A stretch of DNA of 57,975 nucleotides, taken from assembly GCA_019114495.1 (NCBI GenBank), contig DXFK01000181.1:1-57975 (forward strand), in the 5' to 3' direction. Position numbers and translations under genes: made by a program. This document shows positions 31,853-40,922 of the stretch, one piece after another; within the stretch, counting starts at the first letter, position 1; each line of letters begins with the position of its first letter. Under the pieces are notes generated by a model. The model was not told the DNA's origin. It saw only the letters and a list, made by a program, of their open reading frames with translations, and made no database searches. Source of the stretch: Candidatus Blautia stercoravium. Lineage in GTDB: Bacteria; Bacillota; Clostridia; Lachnospirales; Lachnospiraceae.

Positions 31853-32635
31853 ATGGGAACAGGAAAAACCATTGCAGTGGTGACCGGAGCGTCTTGCGGC
31901 ATGGGAAGAGAATTTGTCCGGCAGATAGGAGAACAGAAGCCTTTCATAGAAGAAGTGTGGGCAATTGCCAGAAATCGGGAAGCATTGGAGAAACTGCAAA
32001 GAGAGATTTCCAAGGTGAGGATTTTTGCACTGGATATTACCAGTCAGAAGGATTTGGATACTTTGGCAGCAGCTCTGAGACAGGAGCGTCCCAGAATAGC
32101 CTGGCTGGTGTGCAGCGCGGGAGCAGGAGTGCAGAAAACCGTGGAAGAAACCGGTTTGGTTGAGTTGCAGAACATGACTGAGTTAAACTGCACGGCTCTT
32201 ACTGCGGTGACAAAACTCTGCCTTCCCTACTGTAAAATGGGACATCTTCTTTTGCTGGCCAGCGGAGCTGCTTTTGTGCCGCAGCCGGGGTTTGCGGTTT
32301 ATGCGGCATCAAAAGCTTATGTGCTCAGCTTTGCCCGGGCTCTGAACATGGAATTAAAGGGAAGCGTCAGAGTAACGGCAGTGTGTCCCGGACCGGTGGA
32401 TACGCCGTTTCTGGATAAGATGGGCGGAAAAAAGCAGATGCCTGCATACAAGAAGCCCTTTATTGCTTCTCCGCCAAAGGTGGTAAAGAAAGCTTTAAAA
32501 GACGCCGCGAGAGGCAGAGAGCTTTCCGTGTATGGTATTTCCATGAAGGTCACCAGAATTTTCTGTAAAATAGTTCCGCACAGGATGATTATGAGGTGTA
32601 TGTATGGAGACAAAAGAGGAGCAGAGAAAACATGA
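31853..32635 (+). CDS. SDR family oxidoreductase
   Basis: A 260-residue short-chain dehydrogenase. The Rossmann motif is VVTGASCGMGREF, followed by the family VCSAGAG (NNAG-like), the Ser in LLLASGAA, the catalytic YAASKAYVLSF (Tyr and Lys) and VCPGPVDTPF. NAD(P) enzymes of this type act on varied carbonyls; nothing here shows the substrate. The C-terminal part contains a basic, hydrophobic stretch. The ATG at 31853 follows GGAAGGTGAG. The stop overlaps the next start (ATGA). Confidence 0.9.
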   Translation: MGTGKTIAVVTGASCGMGREFVRQIGEQKPFIEEVWAIARNREALEKLQREISKVRIFALDITSQKDLDTLAAALRQERPRIAWLVCSAGAGVQKTVEETGLVELQNMTELNCTALTAVTKLCLPYCKMGHLLLLASGAAFVPQPGFAVYAASKAYVLSFARALNMELKGSVRVTAVCPGPVDTPFLDKMGGKKQMPAYKKPFIASPPKVVKKALKDAARGRELSVYGISMKVTRIFCKIVPHRMIMRCMYGDKRGAEKT

Positions 32636-33249
32636 GTAAAACAAAACAGAAAATTCAGAAGGGGGATTACGGTTATATCAAAAGCCAGCAGAAAAAAAGG
32701 ACGCTGTATACCATACTGGCCTTTCTTGCCCCCATTCTGGTATTTTTTACAGGCTTATATATTCACAGGACGAGAAATACTGTCTTTACTGTTGTGGCTG
32801 TAGTTGCCTGTCTTCCTGCGTGTAAATTTGCTGTGAGCATGATTATGATGTATATGCAGAAGCCTATGAAACGGGAAGACTACGAACAGATAGAAAAGCA
32901 CAAAAAAGGACTGACCTGTTCCTATGAACTGGTGATTTCCGCCTATGAAAAACAGTCTTTCGTGGATTCCATTGCTGTATGCGGCAATACAGTTGTGGGA
33001 TACACCAGCAGAGCAAAGACGGATACGGCTTTTGCCGAAAAACATATACAGGACATTCTGCGGCAGAACGGTTTTTATGTCAGCGTGAAAATTTTCACCA
33101 GACTTGGGGATTACACGTCCAGGCTGGATTCCATGTGGGAGCACAGGGAATCGCTGGAAAAAGACATTAAATTCCGTCCGGACCCGGCAGAACCCAATCT
33201 GACGAGAAACGGGAAAATCATGCGGGTGATTCACGCAATTTCCCTGTAG
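32632..33249 (+). CDS. Conserved hypothetical membrane protein, 205 residues
   Basis: I do not recognise a family. Residues about 1-25 are basic and cytoplasmic, then two membrane helices follow (about 25-45 and 50-75). The rest is a soluble domain with SYELVISAYEKQSFVDSI, a Gly-rich turn (VGYTSRAKTD), and FYVSVKIFTRLGDYTSRL. Its start shares an ATGA with the SDR stop, and rluD follows after nine bases, so it is inside a coupled run. No enzymatic motif is obvious. Confidence 0.7.
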   Translation: MSKTKQKIQKGDYGYIKSQQKKRTLYTILAFLAPILVFFTGLYIHRTRNTVFTVVAVVACLPACKFAVSMIMMYMQKPMKREDYEQIEKHKKGLTCSYELVISAYEKQSFVDSIAVCGNTVVGYTSRAKTDTAFAEKHIQDILRQNGFYVSVKIFTRLGDYTSRLDSMWEHRESLEKDIKFRPDPAEPNLTRNGKIMRVIHAISL

Positions 33250-33257
33250 GAGAAAGC

Positions 33258-34238
33258 ATGAGGCAGTTAATCATAAAAGAAATGGAAAGCGGACAGCGGC
33301 TGGATAAATTCCTGAGTAAGTATTTAAAGGAAGCTCCTAAAAGTTTTATCTATAAAATGCTCCGCAAGAAAAATATTACCTTAAATGGAAAGAAGGCAGA
33401 CGGAAGCGAAAAGCTGAAAACAGAAGATGTGGTGAAGCTGTTTTTTTCCGAGGAAACTCTGGGAAAATTCTGCGGCCAGGTAAAACAGGGAGAAAAAACG
33501 GCTTTGGACATTGTTTATGAAGATGAACAGGTACTTTTTGTGAATAAGCCGGCAGGTATGCTGTCCCAGAAGGCAGAAAAAGACGATGTTTCTTTAGTGG
33601 AATATCTCACAGGATATCTGCTGGAGACGGGAAGCCTTACAGAAGAGGATCTGCGAACTTTTCGTCCCGGTGTGTGCAACCGTCTGGACCGGAATACCAG
33701 CGGTCTGGTGGCGGCCGGGAAAACCGTACAGAGACTGCAGGAATTGTCCCGGTGTTTCCAGGAGAGAAGCATGCACAAATATTATCTGACTCTGGTAAAA
33801 GGGGAAATCCGGGAAGCAGCCCATATTAAAGGATATCTTTGGAAGGATGAGAAGCGGAACAAAGTGACCTTGTGCAGTCAGAAAAGAGAGGGAAGTCTGC
33901 CCATTGAGACAAAATATGAGCCGCTGGCTGTGGGGGATAACAGGGATACGCTTTTGAAGGTGCAGCTTTTGACGGGACGTTCTCACCAAATCCGAAGCCA
34001 TCTGGCAGGTACGGGACACCCGGTTATCGGAGATTTTAAATACGGGGACGCCAAGGTGAATGAGAGATACCGCCAAAGATTTGGGGTGCAATATCAGCTT
34101 TTACATGCCTGGAAACTGGAATTTCCAAAGTCCGAAAAGAGATTGGAAAAGCTGGCAGGAAAAGAAGTGACGGCACCGGTACCAGATTTGTTTCAGAAGG
34201 TGTTAAAAGGGATAAATATAAGGGAGATGAAGCTATGA
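33258..34238 (+). CDS. RluA/RluD family pseudouridine synthase
   Basis: A 326-residue enzyme. The S4-like N-terminal domain (about residues 1-80) begins with KEMESGQRLDKFLSKYL. The synthase core has FVNKPAGMLSQ and the catalytic VCNRLDRNTSGLVAAGKT, with LLTGRSHQIRSHL later. Members modify rRNA or tRNA uridines. The next gene, lepB, begins with an ATGA overlap. Ribosome site is the AGGAGAAAG before the ATG. Confidence 0.92.
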   Translation: MRQLIIKEMESGQRLDKFLSKYLKEAPKSFIYKMLRKKNITLNGKKADGSEKLKTEDVVKLFFSEETLGKFCGQVKQGEKTALDIVYEDEQVLFVNKPAGMLSQKAEKDDVSLVEYLTGYLLETGSLTEEDLRTFRPGVCNRLDRNTSGLVAAGKTVQRLQELSRCFQERSMHKYYLTLVKGEIREAAHIKGYLWKDEKRNKVTLCSQKREGSLPIETKYEPLAVGDNRDTLLKVQLLTGRSHQIRSHLAGTGHPVIGDFKYGDAKVNERYRQRFGVQYQLLHAWKLEFPKSEKRLEKLAGKEVTAPVPDLFQKVLKGINIREMKL

Positions 34239-34774
34239 GCAAACCATTTAAGAAAAAATCTTTGTGGAAGGAACTGTGGGTGTATGTGAAAATGATACTT
34301 TTTGTTGTCATTGTGGTTTTGGTGGTGGACAATTTCCTCCTGATTAATGCGGTGATTCCGTCAGAGTCCATGGAGAACACCATTATGACCGGGGACAGGA
34401 TTTTCGGAAACCGTCTGGCTTATCTATTTGAAGACCCGGAGAGATACGATATTGTAATCTTTAAGTATCCGGATGATGAAAGTCAGAGATTTATCAAAAG
34501 AGTTATCGGTCTGCCTGGGGAAACTGTGGAAATACGGGAAGGAAAGGTCTATATCAATGGCTCGGATACACCTTTGGATGACAGCTTTACCCCTGAAACT
34601 CCTGTAGGAAACTTTGGACCATACACGGTGCCGGAGGGGTGTTATTTCATGCTGGGAGATAACCGGAATAATTCCAGGGATTCCCGTATGTGGGATAACC
34701 CCTATGTGAAAAAAGAAAAGATATTGGGAAAGGCAGTGCTGCGGTATTTTCCGGGCATTGAACTTCTGAAATAG
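34235..34774 (+). CDS. lepB: Signal peptidase I
   Basis: A 179-residue type I signal peptidase that removes signal peptides from exported proteins. One membrane anchor lies near the N-terminus (about residues 15-38). The catalytic Ser is in IPSESMENTI and the catalytic Lys in RFIKRVIGLPGE; box D is the MLGDNRNNSRDSR stretch. This is the short Gram-positive type. It overlaps the preceding rluD-like gene by four bases and recU follows 12 bases later. Confidence 0.94.
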   Translation: MSKPFKKKSLWKELWVYVKMILFVVIVVLVVDNFLLINAVIPSESMENTIMTGDRIFGNRLAYLFEDPERYDIVIFKYPDDESQRFIKRVIGLPGETVEIREGKVYINGSDTPLDDSFTPETPVGNFGPYTVPEGCYFMLGDNRNNSRDSRMWDNPYVKKEKILGKAVLRYFPGIELLK

Positions 34775-34786
34775 AAAGGCGGCATT

Positions 34787-35317
34787 ATGGCTACATGGAG
34801 TTCCAGAGGGCTTCGCGGCTCTACTTTAGAGGAATTGATTAACCGAACCTGTCAGCAGTACAGAGAGAAAAAGCTGGCGCTGATTCAGAAGGTGCCCACC
34901 CCCATTACGCCGGTGCGCATTGACCAGAACAGCCGCCACATTACCCTGGCCTATTTTGACCAGAAAAGTACGGTGGACTATATCGGTGCTGTCCAGGGGA
35001 TTCCGGTGTGCTTTGACGCAAAGGAGTGCTGCACGGATAATTTTCCCCTGCAGAATATTCATGCTCATCAAGTGGAGTTTATGAGGGATTTTGAGAATCA
35101 GCAGGGGATTGCTTTTTTGATTCTCTATTTTTCCCACAGAGATGAAATCTACTACATGCCTTTTCAAGAGATGTATGCCTTTTGGGAACGGGGGCAGAAT
35201 GGAGGAAGGAAACACTTTAAATACAGCGAGCTTTCGCCCCAGTGGTTCCTGCAGCGTACAGGCAGTATTATGGTTCCTTTTTTGGAGGGAATACAGAAAG
35301 ATTTGGAGAGGAGATAA
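34787..35317 (+). CDS. recU: Holliday junction resolvase RecU
   Basis: A 176-residue Firmicute-specific junction resolvase that cuts four-way junctions moved by RuvAB. Recognisable parts are RGLRGSTLEELINRTC near the start, VDYIGAVQGIPVCFDAKEC (metal-binding Asp and Glu-Lys) and QVEFMRDFENQQGIAFLI. The length is slightly short of Bacillus RecU. GAAAGGCGG precedes the ATG. In many Firmicutes recU lies next to a penicillin-binding protein gene; here it follows signal peptidase. Confidence 0.93.
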   Translation: MATWSSRGLRGSTLEELINRTCQQYREKKLALIQKVPTPITPVRIDQNSRHITLAYFDQKSTVDYIGAVQGIPVCFDAKECCTDNFPLQNIHAHQVEFMRDFENQQGIAFLILYFSHRDEIYYMPFQEMYAFWERGQNGGRKHFKYSELSPQWFLQRTGSIMVPFLEGIQKDLERR

Positions 35318-35342
35318 AGGGTAAAATAAATAAAAACAAGAA

Positions 35343-35371
35343 TTGACACTCTCAAGACTTTATGTTAGAAT
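35343..35371 (+). promoter_or_regulatory. Strong promoter for the secreted-protein/ldh unit
   Basis: TTGACA (35343-35348), 17 bases, TAGAAT (35366-35371). The RNA would start near 35378 and cover the small secreted protein, ldh and probably the malic enzyme. Confidence 0.75.
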
Positions 35372-35444
35372 TTCCTAAAAAGTGAATTTTTTAACAAAGA
35401 GGAATTTGGTGGTTGTGCATAAAAGCAGAGAAGGGGGTGGACAC

Positions 35445-35831
35445 ATGAAGGGCAGAAAACAGGTACTGACATGGACATTTCTTTCTGTGTTTCTACTGGC
35501 ACAGACCACCATTTTTGGGATACAGGGCAGTGGGGTACAGCCAAAAGAGCAGGGAAGCGCAGAAGACGGATTGGAACGAGGGACAAGGCCTGCGGGACAT
35601 GCTCTGGTACACCGGGATGTAAAATATGTCCTCTACGGAGTGAAAAAAGGGAAAGATACCTTTGGACAGCAGGCTGTATGGCAGCAAGCGGGTGCACGGA
35701 AGAAAACAGAGGAAGTCTGCAGTTACGGAAAGCAGGACAGCGGATGGATGCAGGCAAGCGAAACTGGCTCTATACGGAGCACTTTAAGAGCGCCGCCTTT
35801 TTTGTATCACAGCGAAAAGGGCAGGGCATAA
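35445..35831 (+). CDS. Putative secreted protein, 128 residues
   Basis: I do not recognise it. A basic start (MKGRKQ) is followed by a hydrophobic signal-like stretch (about residues 7-24), and a polar, Gly/Gln/Arg-rich remainder. The ATG at 35445 follows AAGGGGG and lies between a strong promoter and ldh, 16 bases before the ldh start. The mature part has no motif that I can name, and another open frame overlaps it at 35471, so its coding status is moderate. The gene may be a true small exported protein or a leader whose translation couples to ldh. Confidence 0.5.
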   Translation: MKGRKQVLTWTFLSVFLLAQTTIFGIQGSGVQPKEQGSAEDGLERGTRPAGHALVHRDVKYVLYGVKKGKDTFGQQAVWQQAGARKKTEEVCSYGKQDSGWMQASETGSIRSTLRAPPFLYHSEKGRA

Positions 35832-35847
35832 AAAGAGAAAGGAGTAC

Positions 35848-36804
35848 ATGAGAAAAATGAAAAATACGCATAGAGACAAAATTGTAGTAGTAGGTGCAGG
35901 AAATGTAGGTGAGGCCATTGCCTATACCCTGATGGTAAGAGTACAGGCTAACGACATTGTACTGATTGATGTCAACGAAGACCGGGCAAAAGGAGCAGCG
36001 ATTGACATTGCCCATGGAACCAGTTTCCACAAGCAGGTCTGGGTCAGACAGGGCGGTTATGAAGAATGCCGGGATGCACAGATTATCATCATTACAGCAG
36101 GAATTGCCAGAAAACCGGGACAGACACGTCTGGAGCTGGCAAAGACCAACGTATCCATTGTAAAGAGCATTACAGAGAACATTATGAAATATGCGGAAAA
36201 TCCGTTGATTCTGGTGGTATCCAATCCCGCAGACATTACTACCATGGCGGTTCTGGAAACATCAGGTCTTCCGGCAAATCGGGTTATCGGAAGCGGAACC
36301 TCTTTGGATACCGCAAGACTTCGCTATAATTTAAGCGCCAGACTGCATGTAAATGTAGAGGATATACAGGCTTATATTACGGGAGAGCACGGGGACAGTC
36401 AGGTGGCTGTGTTAAGCTCTGCAACTGTAGGCGGTTTTCCTCTGGAAGAGTACGCAAACCAGGTTGGAATTACTCTTGACAAAGAGGAGCTGGCAGAACA
36501 TACCAAAAACGGCGGTGCAGAAATTATCGGCTTAAAGGGTGCAACCTTCTATGGTGTGGCTATGGCGGTTTCCACCATTGTAGAAACCATTATGAGGGAT
36601 GATAGTGCAATTCTTCCAGTTGCACATATGCTGGACGAAAGCTTTGGCAAGTGGGCAGGAGTTGCCGTATCCCTTCCATGCCGTGTGGGCTGGGAAGGCA
36701 TTGAAGCAGCTTTCAGAATTCCTATGAATGAGGAAGAAGAAACGGCTATGAACCGTTCCGTAGAGCTTTTGAAAGATTTCTGGGCACAGGTAAAAGAACA
36801 GTAA
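35848..36804 (+). CDS. ldh: L-lactate dehydrogenase
   Basis: A 318-residue NAD-dependent enzyme that reduces pyruvate to L-lactate. It has the Rossmann motif VVGAGNVGEAIAYTL, the substrate loop ARKPGQTRLEL, where Gln marks LDH rather than malate dehydrogenase, and the catalytic ITGEHGDSQ. The residue aligned to His188 of the fructose-1,6-bisphosphate site is Gln (VEDIQAYITGEH), so activation by the sugar phosphate may be absent or different. It lies 25 bases before the malic enzyme gene. AAAGGAG precedes the ATG. It probably re-oxidises NADH during fermentation. Confidence 0.95.
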   Translation: MRKMKNTHRDKIVVVGAGNVGEAIAYTLMVRVQANDIVLIDVNEDRAKGAAIDIAHGTSFHKQVWVRQGGYEECRDAQIIIITAGIARKPGQTRLELAKTNVSIVKSITENIMKYAENPLILVVSNPADITTMAVLETSGLPANRVIGSGTSLDTARLRYNLSARLHVNVEDIQAYITGEHGDSQVAVLSSATVGGFPLEEYANQVGITLDKEELAEHTKNGGAEIIGLKGATFYGVAMAVSTIVETIMRDDSAILPVAHMLDESFGKWAGVAVSLPCRVGWEGIEAAFRIPMNEEEETAMNRSVELLKDFWAQVKEQ

Positions 36805-36829
36805 AACATCAGAAAAGGAGATTAAAACC

Positions 36830-38002
36830 ATGGATAAAAAAGAATTTGCATTAAAACAGCACGAAGACTGGCAGGGAAAAATTGAAGTTATCAGCAGAGC
36901 AAAAATCGAGACACCGGAAGAACTGTCTGTTGCTTATACACCGGGTGTTGCAGAGCCATGTCTGAAAATTTCAGAAGATGTGGATTTGTCTTATAAATAC
37001 ACACGCCGCGGCAACATGGTAGCCGTTGTTACAGACGGAACTGCAGTTCTGGGACTGGGTGATATCGGACCGGAGGCAGGTATGCCGGTTATGGAAGGAA
37101 AATGCGCGCTGTTTAAAACCTTTGGCGATGTAGATGCTTTCCCACTGTGTGTACGTTCTAAAGATGTAGACGACATTGTGAAAACTGTAAGCCTTCTGGC
37201 TGGCAGCTTTGGCGGCGTAAACCTGGAAGATATTTCTGCACCGAGATGTTTTGAAATTGAGAGAAAATTAAAAGAATGCTGTGATATTCCGATTTTCCAT
37301 GATGACCAGCACGGTACTGCTGTGGTAACTGCAGCAGCGCTTATTAATGCTTTAAAATTAACAGGCAAAAAATTAGATGAAATCAAAGTGGTAACCTCCG
37401 GTGCAGGCGCAGCCGGTATTGCCATTATTAAACTTTTGGTTAGCCTGGGACTGAAAAACGTAGTGATGTGCGACAGACAGGGCGCTATTTACAAAGGCCG
37501 TGAAAACCTAAATGCTGAGAAACAGGAAATGGCAGAAATCTGCAACCAGAACATGGAAAAAGGAACTCTGGAGGAAGTGTTAAAAGGCGCTGATGTCTTC
37601 ATCGGTGTATCTGCTCCGGGAACAGTAACCGAAGAAATGGTAAGAAACATGGCAGAAAAACCAATACTCTTCCCAATGGCAAATCCGATACCTGAAATCA
37701 TGCCGGAACTGGCTAAAAAGGCAGGTGCGGCTGTTGTGGGAACCGGAAGAAGTGATTTCCCCAACCAGATTAACAACGTACTGGCATTTCCAGGTATCTT
37801 CCGCGGCGCTTTAGACGTGCGTGCCAAAGACATTAATGATGAAATGAAAGTGGCTGCTGCTTATGCCATTGCAGATTTGGTAGAGGAGGATAAACTGTCT
37901 CCAGACTATATCATTCCAAACCCATTTGACAAGAGAGTGGCTCCGGCTGTAGCAAAAGCAGTAGCAGAAGCTGCAAAGAAAACAGGCGTGGCAAGAATCT
38001 GA
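36830..38002 (+). CDS. NAD(P)-dependent malic enzyme
   Basis: A 390-residue short-form malic enzyme that decarboxylates malate to pyruvate. Landmarks are AYTPGVAEPC, RGNMVAVVTDGTAVLGLGDIGP, the catalytic-type Lys/Asp stretch MEGKCALFKTFGD, IFHDDQHGTAVV, the dinucleotide motif GAGAAGIAI and the closing NPFDKRVAP. The paired ldh gene suggests a pyruvate/lactate/malate node. AAGGAG lies ahead of the ATG and a terminator follows at 38039. Confidence 0.94.
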   Translation: MDKKEFALKQHEDWQGKIEVISRAKIETPEELSVAYTPGVAEPCLKISEDVDLSYKYTRRGNMVAVVTDGTAVLGLGDIGPEAGMPVMEGKCALFKTFGDVDAFPLCVRSKDVDDIVKTVSLLAGSFGGVNLEDISAPRCFEIERKLKECCDIPIFHDDQHGTAVVTAAALINALKLTGKKLDEIKVVTSGAGAAGIAIIKLLVSLGLKNVVMCDRQGAIYKGRENLNAEKQEMAEICNQNMEKGTLEEVLKGADVFIGVSAPGTVTEEMVRNMAEKPILFPMANPIPEIMPELAKKAGAAVVGTGRSDFPNQINNVLAFPGIFRGALDVRAKDINDEMKVAAAYAIADLVEEDKLSPDYIIPNPFDKRVAPAVAKAVAEAAKKTGVARI

Positions 38003-38038
38003 TAAGACAGAAAACAGAATACAAAAAGGAATCAAAGG

Positions 38039-38070
38039 AGTGCAGCTTTTTACAGGAGCTGCACTTTTTT
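38039..38070 (+). terminator. Intrinsic terminator of the ldh-malic enzyme unit
   Basis: AGTGCAGCT (38039-38047) and AGCTGCACT (38057-38065) form a perfect stem with a nine-base loop, followed by T's. Confidence 0.9.
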
Positions 38071-38175
38071 CTGCTTTATAAAGAAAAATTTCTATGCTTT
38101 TTTGCCCTGCTATGATAGAATAAACGTATTACAGATAAGGATTCCTGTTTTCGGGAATTTATGGGGAGGAATACT

Positions 38176-39462
38176 ATGGAGAAACTGAATTACCGCCGCA
38201 CCTTTTTTATCGGGCTGGCCTTTCTTTCCATCTGCGCTTTCTGGCAGATGTACGACAATATCATTCCGCTGATATTGCAGAATACCTTTCATTTGAATGA
38301 AACTTTTACGGGAATGATTATGGCGGCCGATAATGTGCTGGCTGTGTTTCTGCTTCCTTTTTTCGGCACTCTTTCGGACAAGGCGGATACGCCTCTGGGA
38401 AAGAGAACGCCTTTTATACTGGCAGGAACGGGTATCTCGATTGTTTTTCTGATGATATTGCCTGGTGCAGACCGGACAGAAAATTTTCCTATGTTTGTGG
38501 TTTGTCTGGCCGTACTGCTGGTTTCCATGGGGCTTTACCGTTCTCCTGCAGTGGCTTTGATGCCGGATTTGACGCCTAAGCATTTGCGAAGTAAGGCCAA
38601 CGCTGTGATTAATCTCATGGGAGCGGTAGGTGGCGTGTATACACTGCTGCTTATCAGTTTTCTGGTAAAAGAGGGCAGCTGTCCGGACTATATGGGAGTT
38701 TTTGCAGGCGTAGCCTTTATTATGGCAGCGGCCGTTTTGCTCTTGCTTCTTACGGTGAAAGAGAAAAAGCTGGCAGCGCAGGTTGCAGCAGAAGAGATAC
38801 AGGAAGAAAAAGAACTGGGAGAAGCTGTGGCAGTTCATACCAGCGAACTTCCAAAACCGGTAAAGAAAAGTCTGTATATGATACTGCTGTCCATCTTTTT
38901 CTGGTTTACCGCTTATAATGCCGTGACGACTGCCTTTTCCAGATATGCGGTAAGGGTGTGGAAGCTGGAAGGCGGTGGCTTCGCAGACTGTCTGATGATA
39001 GCCACCGCAGCAGCCATTGTCAGCTATATTCCCATTGGCTTTCTGTCGGAAAAATTTGGAAGGAAAAAGTGTATCCAGGGAGGTCTGGTGCTTTTACTCC
39101 TCAGCTATCTGGGGGCAGCCTTTTTCCCGACATATCATCCTGCTATTAATATAGGCTTTGTGCTGATTGGCATGGGCTGGGCTTCTGTCAGTGTCAATTC
39201 CCTTCCTATGGTAGTGGAAATCTGCTCTCTGGGAGATGTGGGAAAATACACAGGTGTTTACTACACCTTTTCTATGGCAGCCCAGATATTTACCCCTGTT
39301 TTTTCGGGATTTTTAATGCAGCATATATCCTACCGTGTACTTTTCCCTTATGCATGTATTTTCACCTGCATGGCCATGGTGACTATGAGCATGGTACACC
39401 ACGGGGACAGCAGACCACAGGAAAAGAAAAGTATTTTAGAGCATTTTGATGTGGAGGATTAG
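38176..39462 (+). CDS. MFS transporter (SLC45/sugar-type)
   Basis: A 428-residue transporter with about twelve hydrophobic helices. The loop between helices 2 and 3 carries GTLSDKADTPLGKRTPF, a form of the MFS A-motif seen in SLC45 and GPH-like sugar carriers; the second half repeats with GFLSEKFGRKKCI. A charged cytoplasmic loop (about residues 200-235) links the halves. The solute is unknown; sugars are likely. The ATG at 38176 follows GGGGAGGA. The GDPD gene begins three bases after the stop. Confidence 0.9.
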   Translation: MEKLNYRRTFFIGLAFLSICAFWQMYDNIIPLILQNTFHLNETFTGMIMAADNVLAVFLLPFFGTLSDKADTPLGKRTPFILAGTGISIVFLMILPGADRTENFPMFVVCLAVLLVSMGLYRSPAVALMPDLTPKHLRSKANAVINLMGAVGGVYTLLLISFLVKEGSCPDYMGVFAGVAFIMAAAVLLLLLTVKEKKLAAQVAAEEIQEEKELGEAVAVHTSELPKPVKKSLYMILLSIFFWFTAYNAVTTAFSRYAVRVWKLEGGGFADCLMIATAAAIVSYIPIGFLSEKFGRKKCIQGGLVLLLLSYLGAAFFPTYHPAINIGFVLIGMGWASVSVNSLPMVVEICSLGDVGKYTGVYYTFSMAAQIFTPVFSGFLMQHISYRVLFPYACIFTCMAMVTMSMVHHGDSRPQEKKSILEHFDVED

Positions 39463-39465
39463 AAT

Positions 39466-40278
39466 ATGAACAAAAAGAAAATTATGGGGTATACAGGACT
39501 GGGCTATCTGGCCCTTGTTATGCCCAGAATATTTCACAGACCGGAGAAGAGCCGGGAGATATATTATGCCCACAGAGGGCTTCACAACAATGCCGGAAAT
39601 GCGCCGGAAAATTCCCTTGCGGCTTTTGAAAAAGCGGTTAAAGCGGGGTATGGGATTGAACTGGATGTGCAGCTTACCAAAGATAACCAGGTGGTGGTGA
39701 CCCACGACTTTCATCTGCGGAGAAACTGCAATGTGCAGAAAGAAGTGGACGCTTGTACTTACGAAGAACTGCAGAAGTACCCTATCTTTTTTTCAAAAGA
39801 GCGGATACCTCTTTTGACAGAGGTGCTGAAGGTGGTAGACGGAAAAGTACCTCTGATCATTGAACTGAAATACAAAGAAAAGAGCAAAATCTGTGAGAAG
39901 ACAGATGAAATATTAAAACAGTATCATGGAGCGTATTGTATAGAATCCTTTCATCCCCAGGTGCTTTTGTGGTATCGGAAACACAGACCCCAGGTGTGCA
40001 GAGGACAGCTTTCCATGAATTACCAGAAGGCAGAAGGGTGGAGAAAGCCGCAGTATTACATCATGCGGCATCTGCTCTTAAATTTCCTTACTAAACCGGA
40101 CTTTATTGCCTATGACTGCAGAAGTCCGCATGCAGTATCCTTATGGATATGCAGACATCTCTTTCGGTGTCCGGCTTATGCCTGGACCGTAAAGAGCAAA
40201 AATCAGCTGGAACGCTACAGGGGACAGTTTGACGCCTGGATTTTTGAAGGATTCCGGCCGGAGAATGGACGGGAGTAG
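39466..40278 (+). CDS. Glycerophosphodiester phosphodiesterase
   Basis: A 270-residue GDPD-family enzyme that cleaves glycerophosphodiesters to glycerol-3-phosphate. Key residues are in YYAHRGLHNNA (His-Arg), NAPENSLAAF (Glu), IELDVQLTKDNQVVVTHD (Glu, Asp and second His), and IELKYKE. The N-terminus has a short hydrophobic stretch that may anchor it. It directly follows the MFS gene and precedes the RNase H gene by five bases. Confidence 0.92.
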   Translation: MNKKKIMGYTGLGYLALVMPRIFHRPEKSREIYYAHRGLHNNAGNAPENSLAAFEKAVKAGYGIELDVQLTKDNQVVVTHDFHLRRNCNVQKEVDACTYEELQKYPIFFSKERIPLLTEVLKVVDGKVPLIIELKYKEKSKICEKTDEILKQYHGAYCIESFHPQVLLWYRKHRPQVCRGQLSMNYQKAEGWRKPQYYIMRHLLLNFLTKPDFIAYDCRSPHAVSLWICRHLFRCPAYAWTVKSKNQLERYRGQFDAWIFEGFRPENGRE

Positions 40279-40283
40279 AACAC

Positions 40284-40886
40284 ATGGCAAAAAAAGTTTA
40301 TGCAGTAAAAAAAGGAAAGTCAACGGGAATTTTTCTCACCTGGGAGGAGTGCAGAAAAAATGTGAATGGATTTCCGGGAGCGCAGTATAAAAGTTTTCCC
40401 ACCTTACAGGAAGCAGAGCAGTATCTTACTCAAGGGGCGGGAAATGTTTCCCTTGCAGAGCAGGAAGAATCGGAGGGCTGTACGGCTTATGTGGACGGCA
40501 GCTTTGATGCGGTAAAGAAAGGATATTCTTATGGCTGTATTCTGCTCTGGCAGGGAAAAAAGATAGAAATGAGTAAGGCTTTTTATGGAACTGAGGATAT
40601 CAGCATGAGAAATGTAGCAGGAGAGCTGGAGGGGGCTATGGCAGCTATGGCGTATTGTGAGGAACACAAAATTCCCCTTCTGCACCTGTATTACGATTAT
40701 CAGGGCATTGAGTCCTGGGCCACGGGAGAGTGGAAACGCAATAAACCGGGAACCATCCGCTATAAAGCGTACTTTGACAGTCTGAAAACCGTGCAGGTTG
40801 TCTTTCATAAGGTAAAAGGACACAGCGGAGTGGAACTGAACGAGACAGTGGATGCCCTGGCGAAAGCAGCCCTTGGTATCAAGTAG
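40284..40886 (+). CDS. Ribonuclease HI with N-terminal viroplasmin-like domain
   Basis: A 200-residue RNase H of the eukaryote-like arrangement: a small hybrid-binding domain (about residues 1-50, YAVKKGKSTGIFLTWEEC) and then the RNase HI core. The four acidic catalytic residues appear in AYVDGSF, GELEGA, YYDYQG and ETVDALAK; the conserved His loop is KVKGHSGV. It degrades RNA in RNA-DNA hybrids. It ends shortly before the HPr-like gene. Confidence 0.92.
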   Translation: MAKKVYAVKKGKSTGIFLTWEECRKNVNGFPGAQYKSFPTLQEAEQYLTQGAGNVSLAEQEESEGCTAYVDGSFDAVKKGYSYGCILLWQGKKIEMSKAFYGTEDISMRNVAGELEGAMAAMAYCEEHKIPLLHLYYDYQGIESWATGEWKRNKPGTIRYKAYFDSLKTVQVVFHKVKGHSGVELNETVDALAKAALGIK

Positions 40887-40922
40887 ACGGCTGTGAAAGA
40901 AAAAGGAAAGGAGAGGTGGAAT

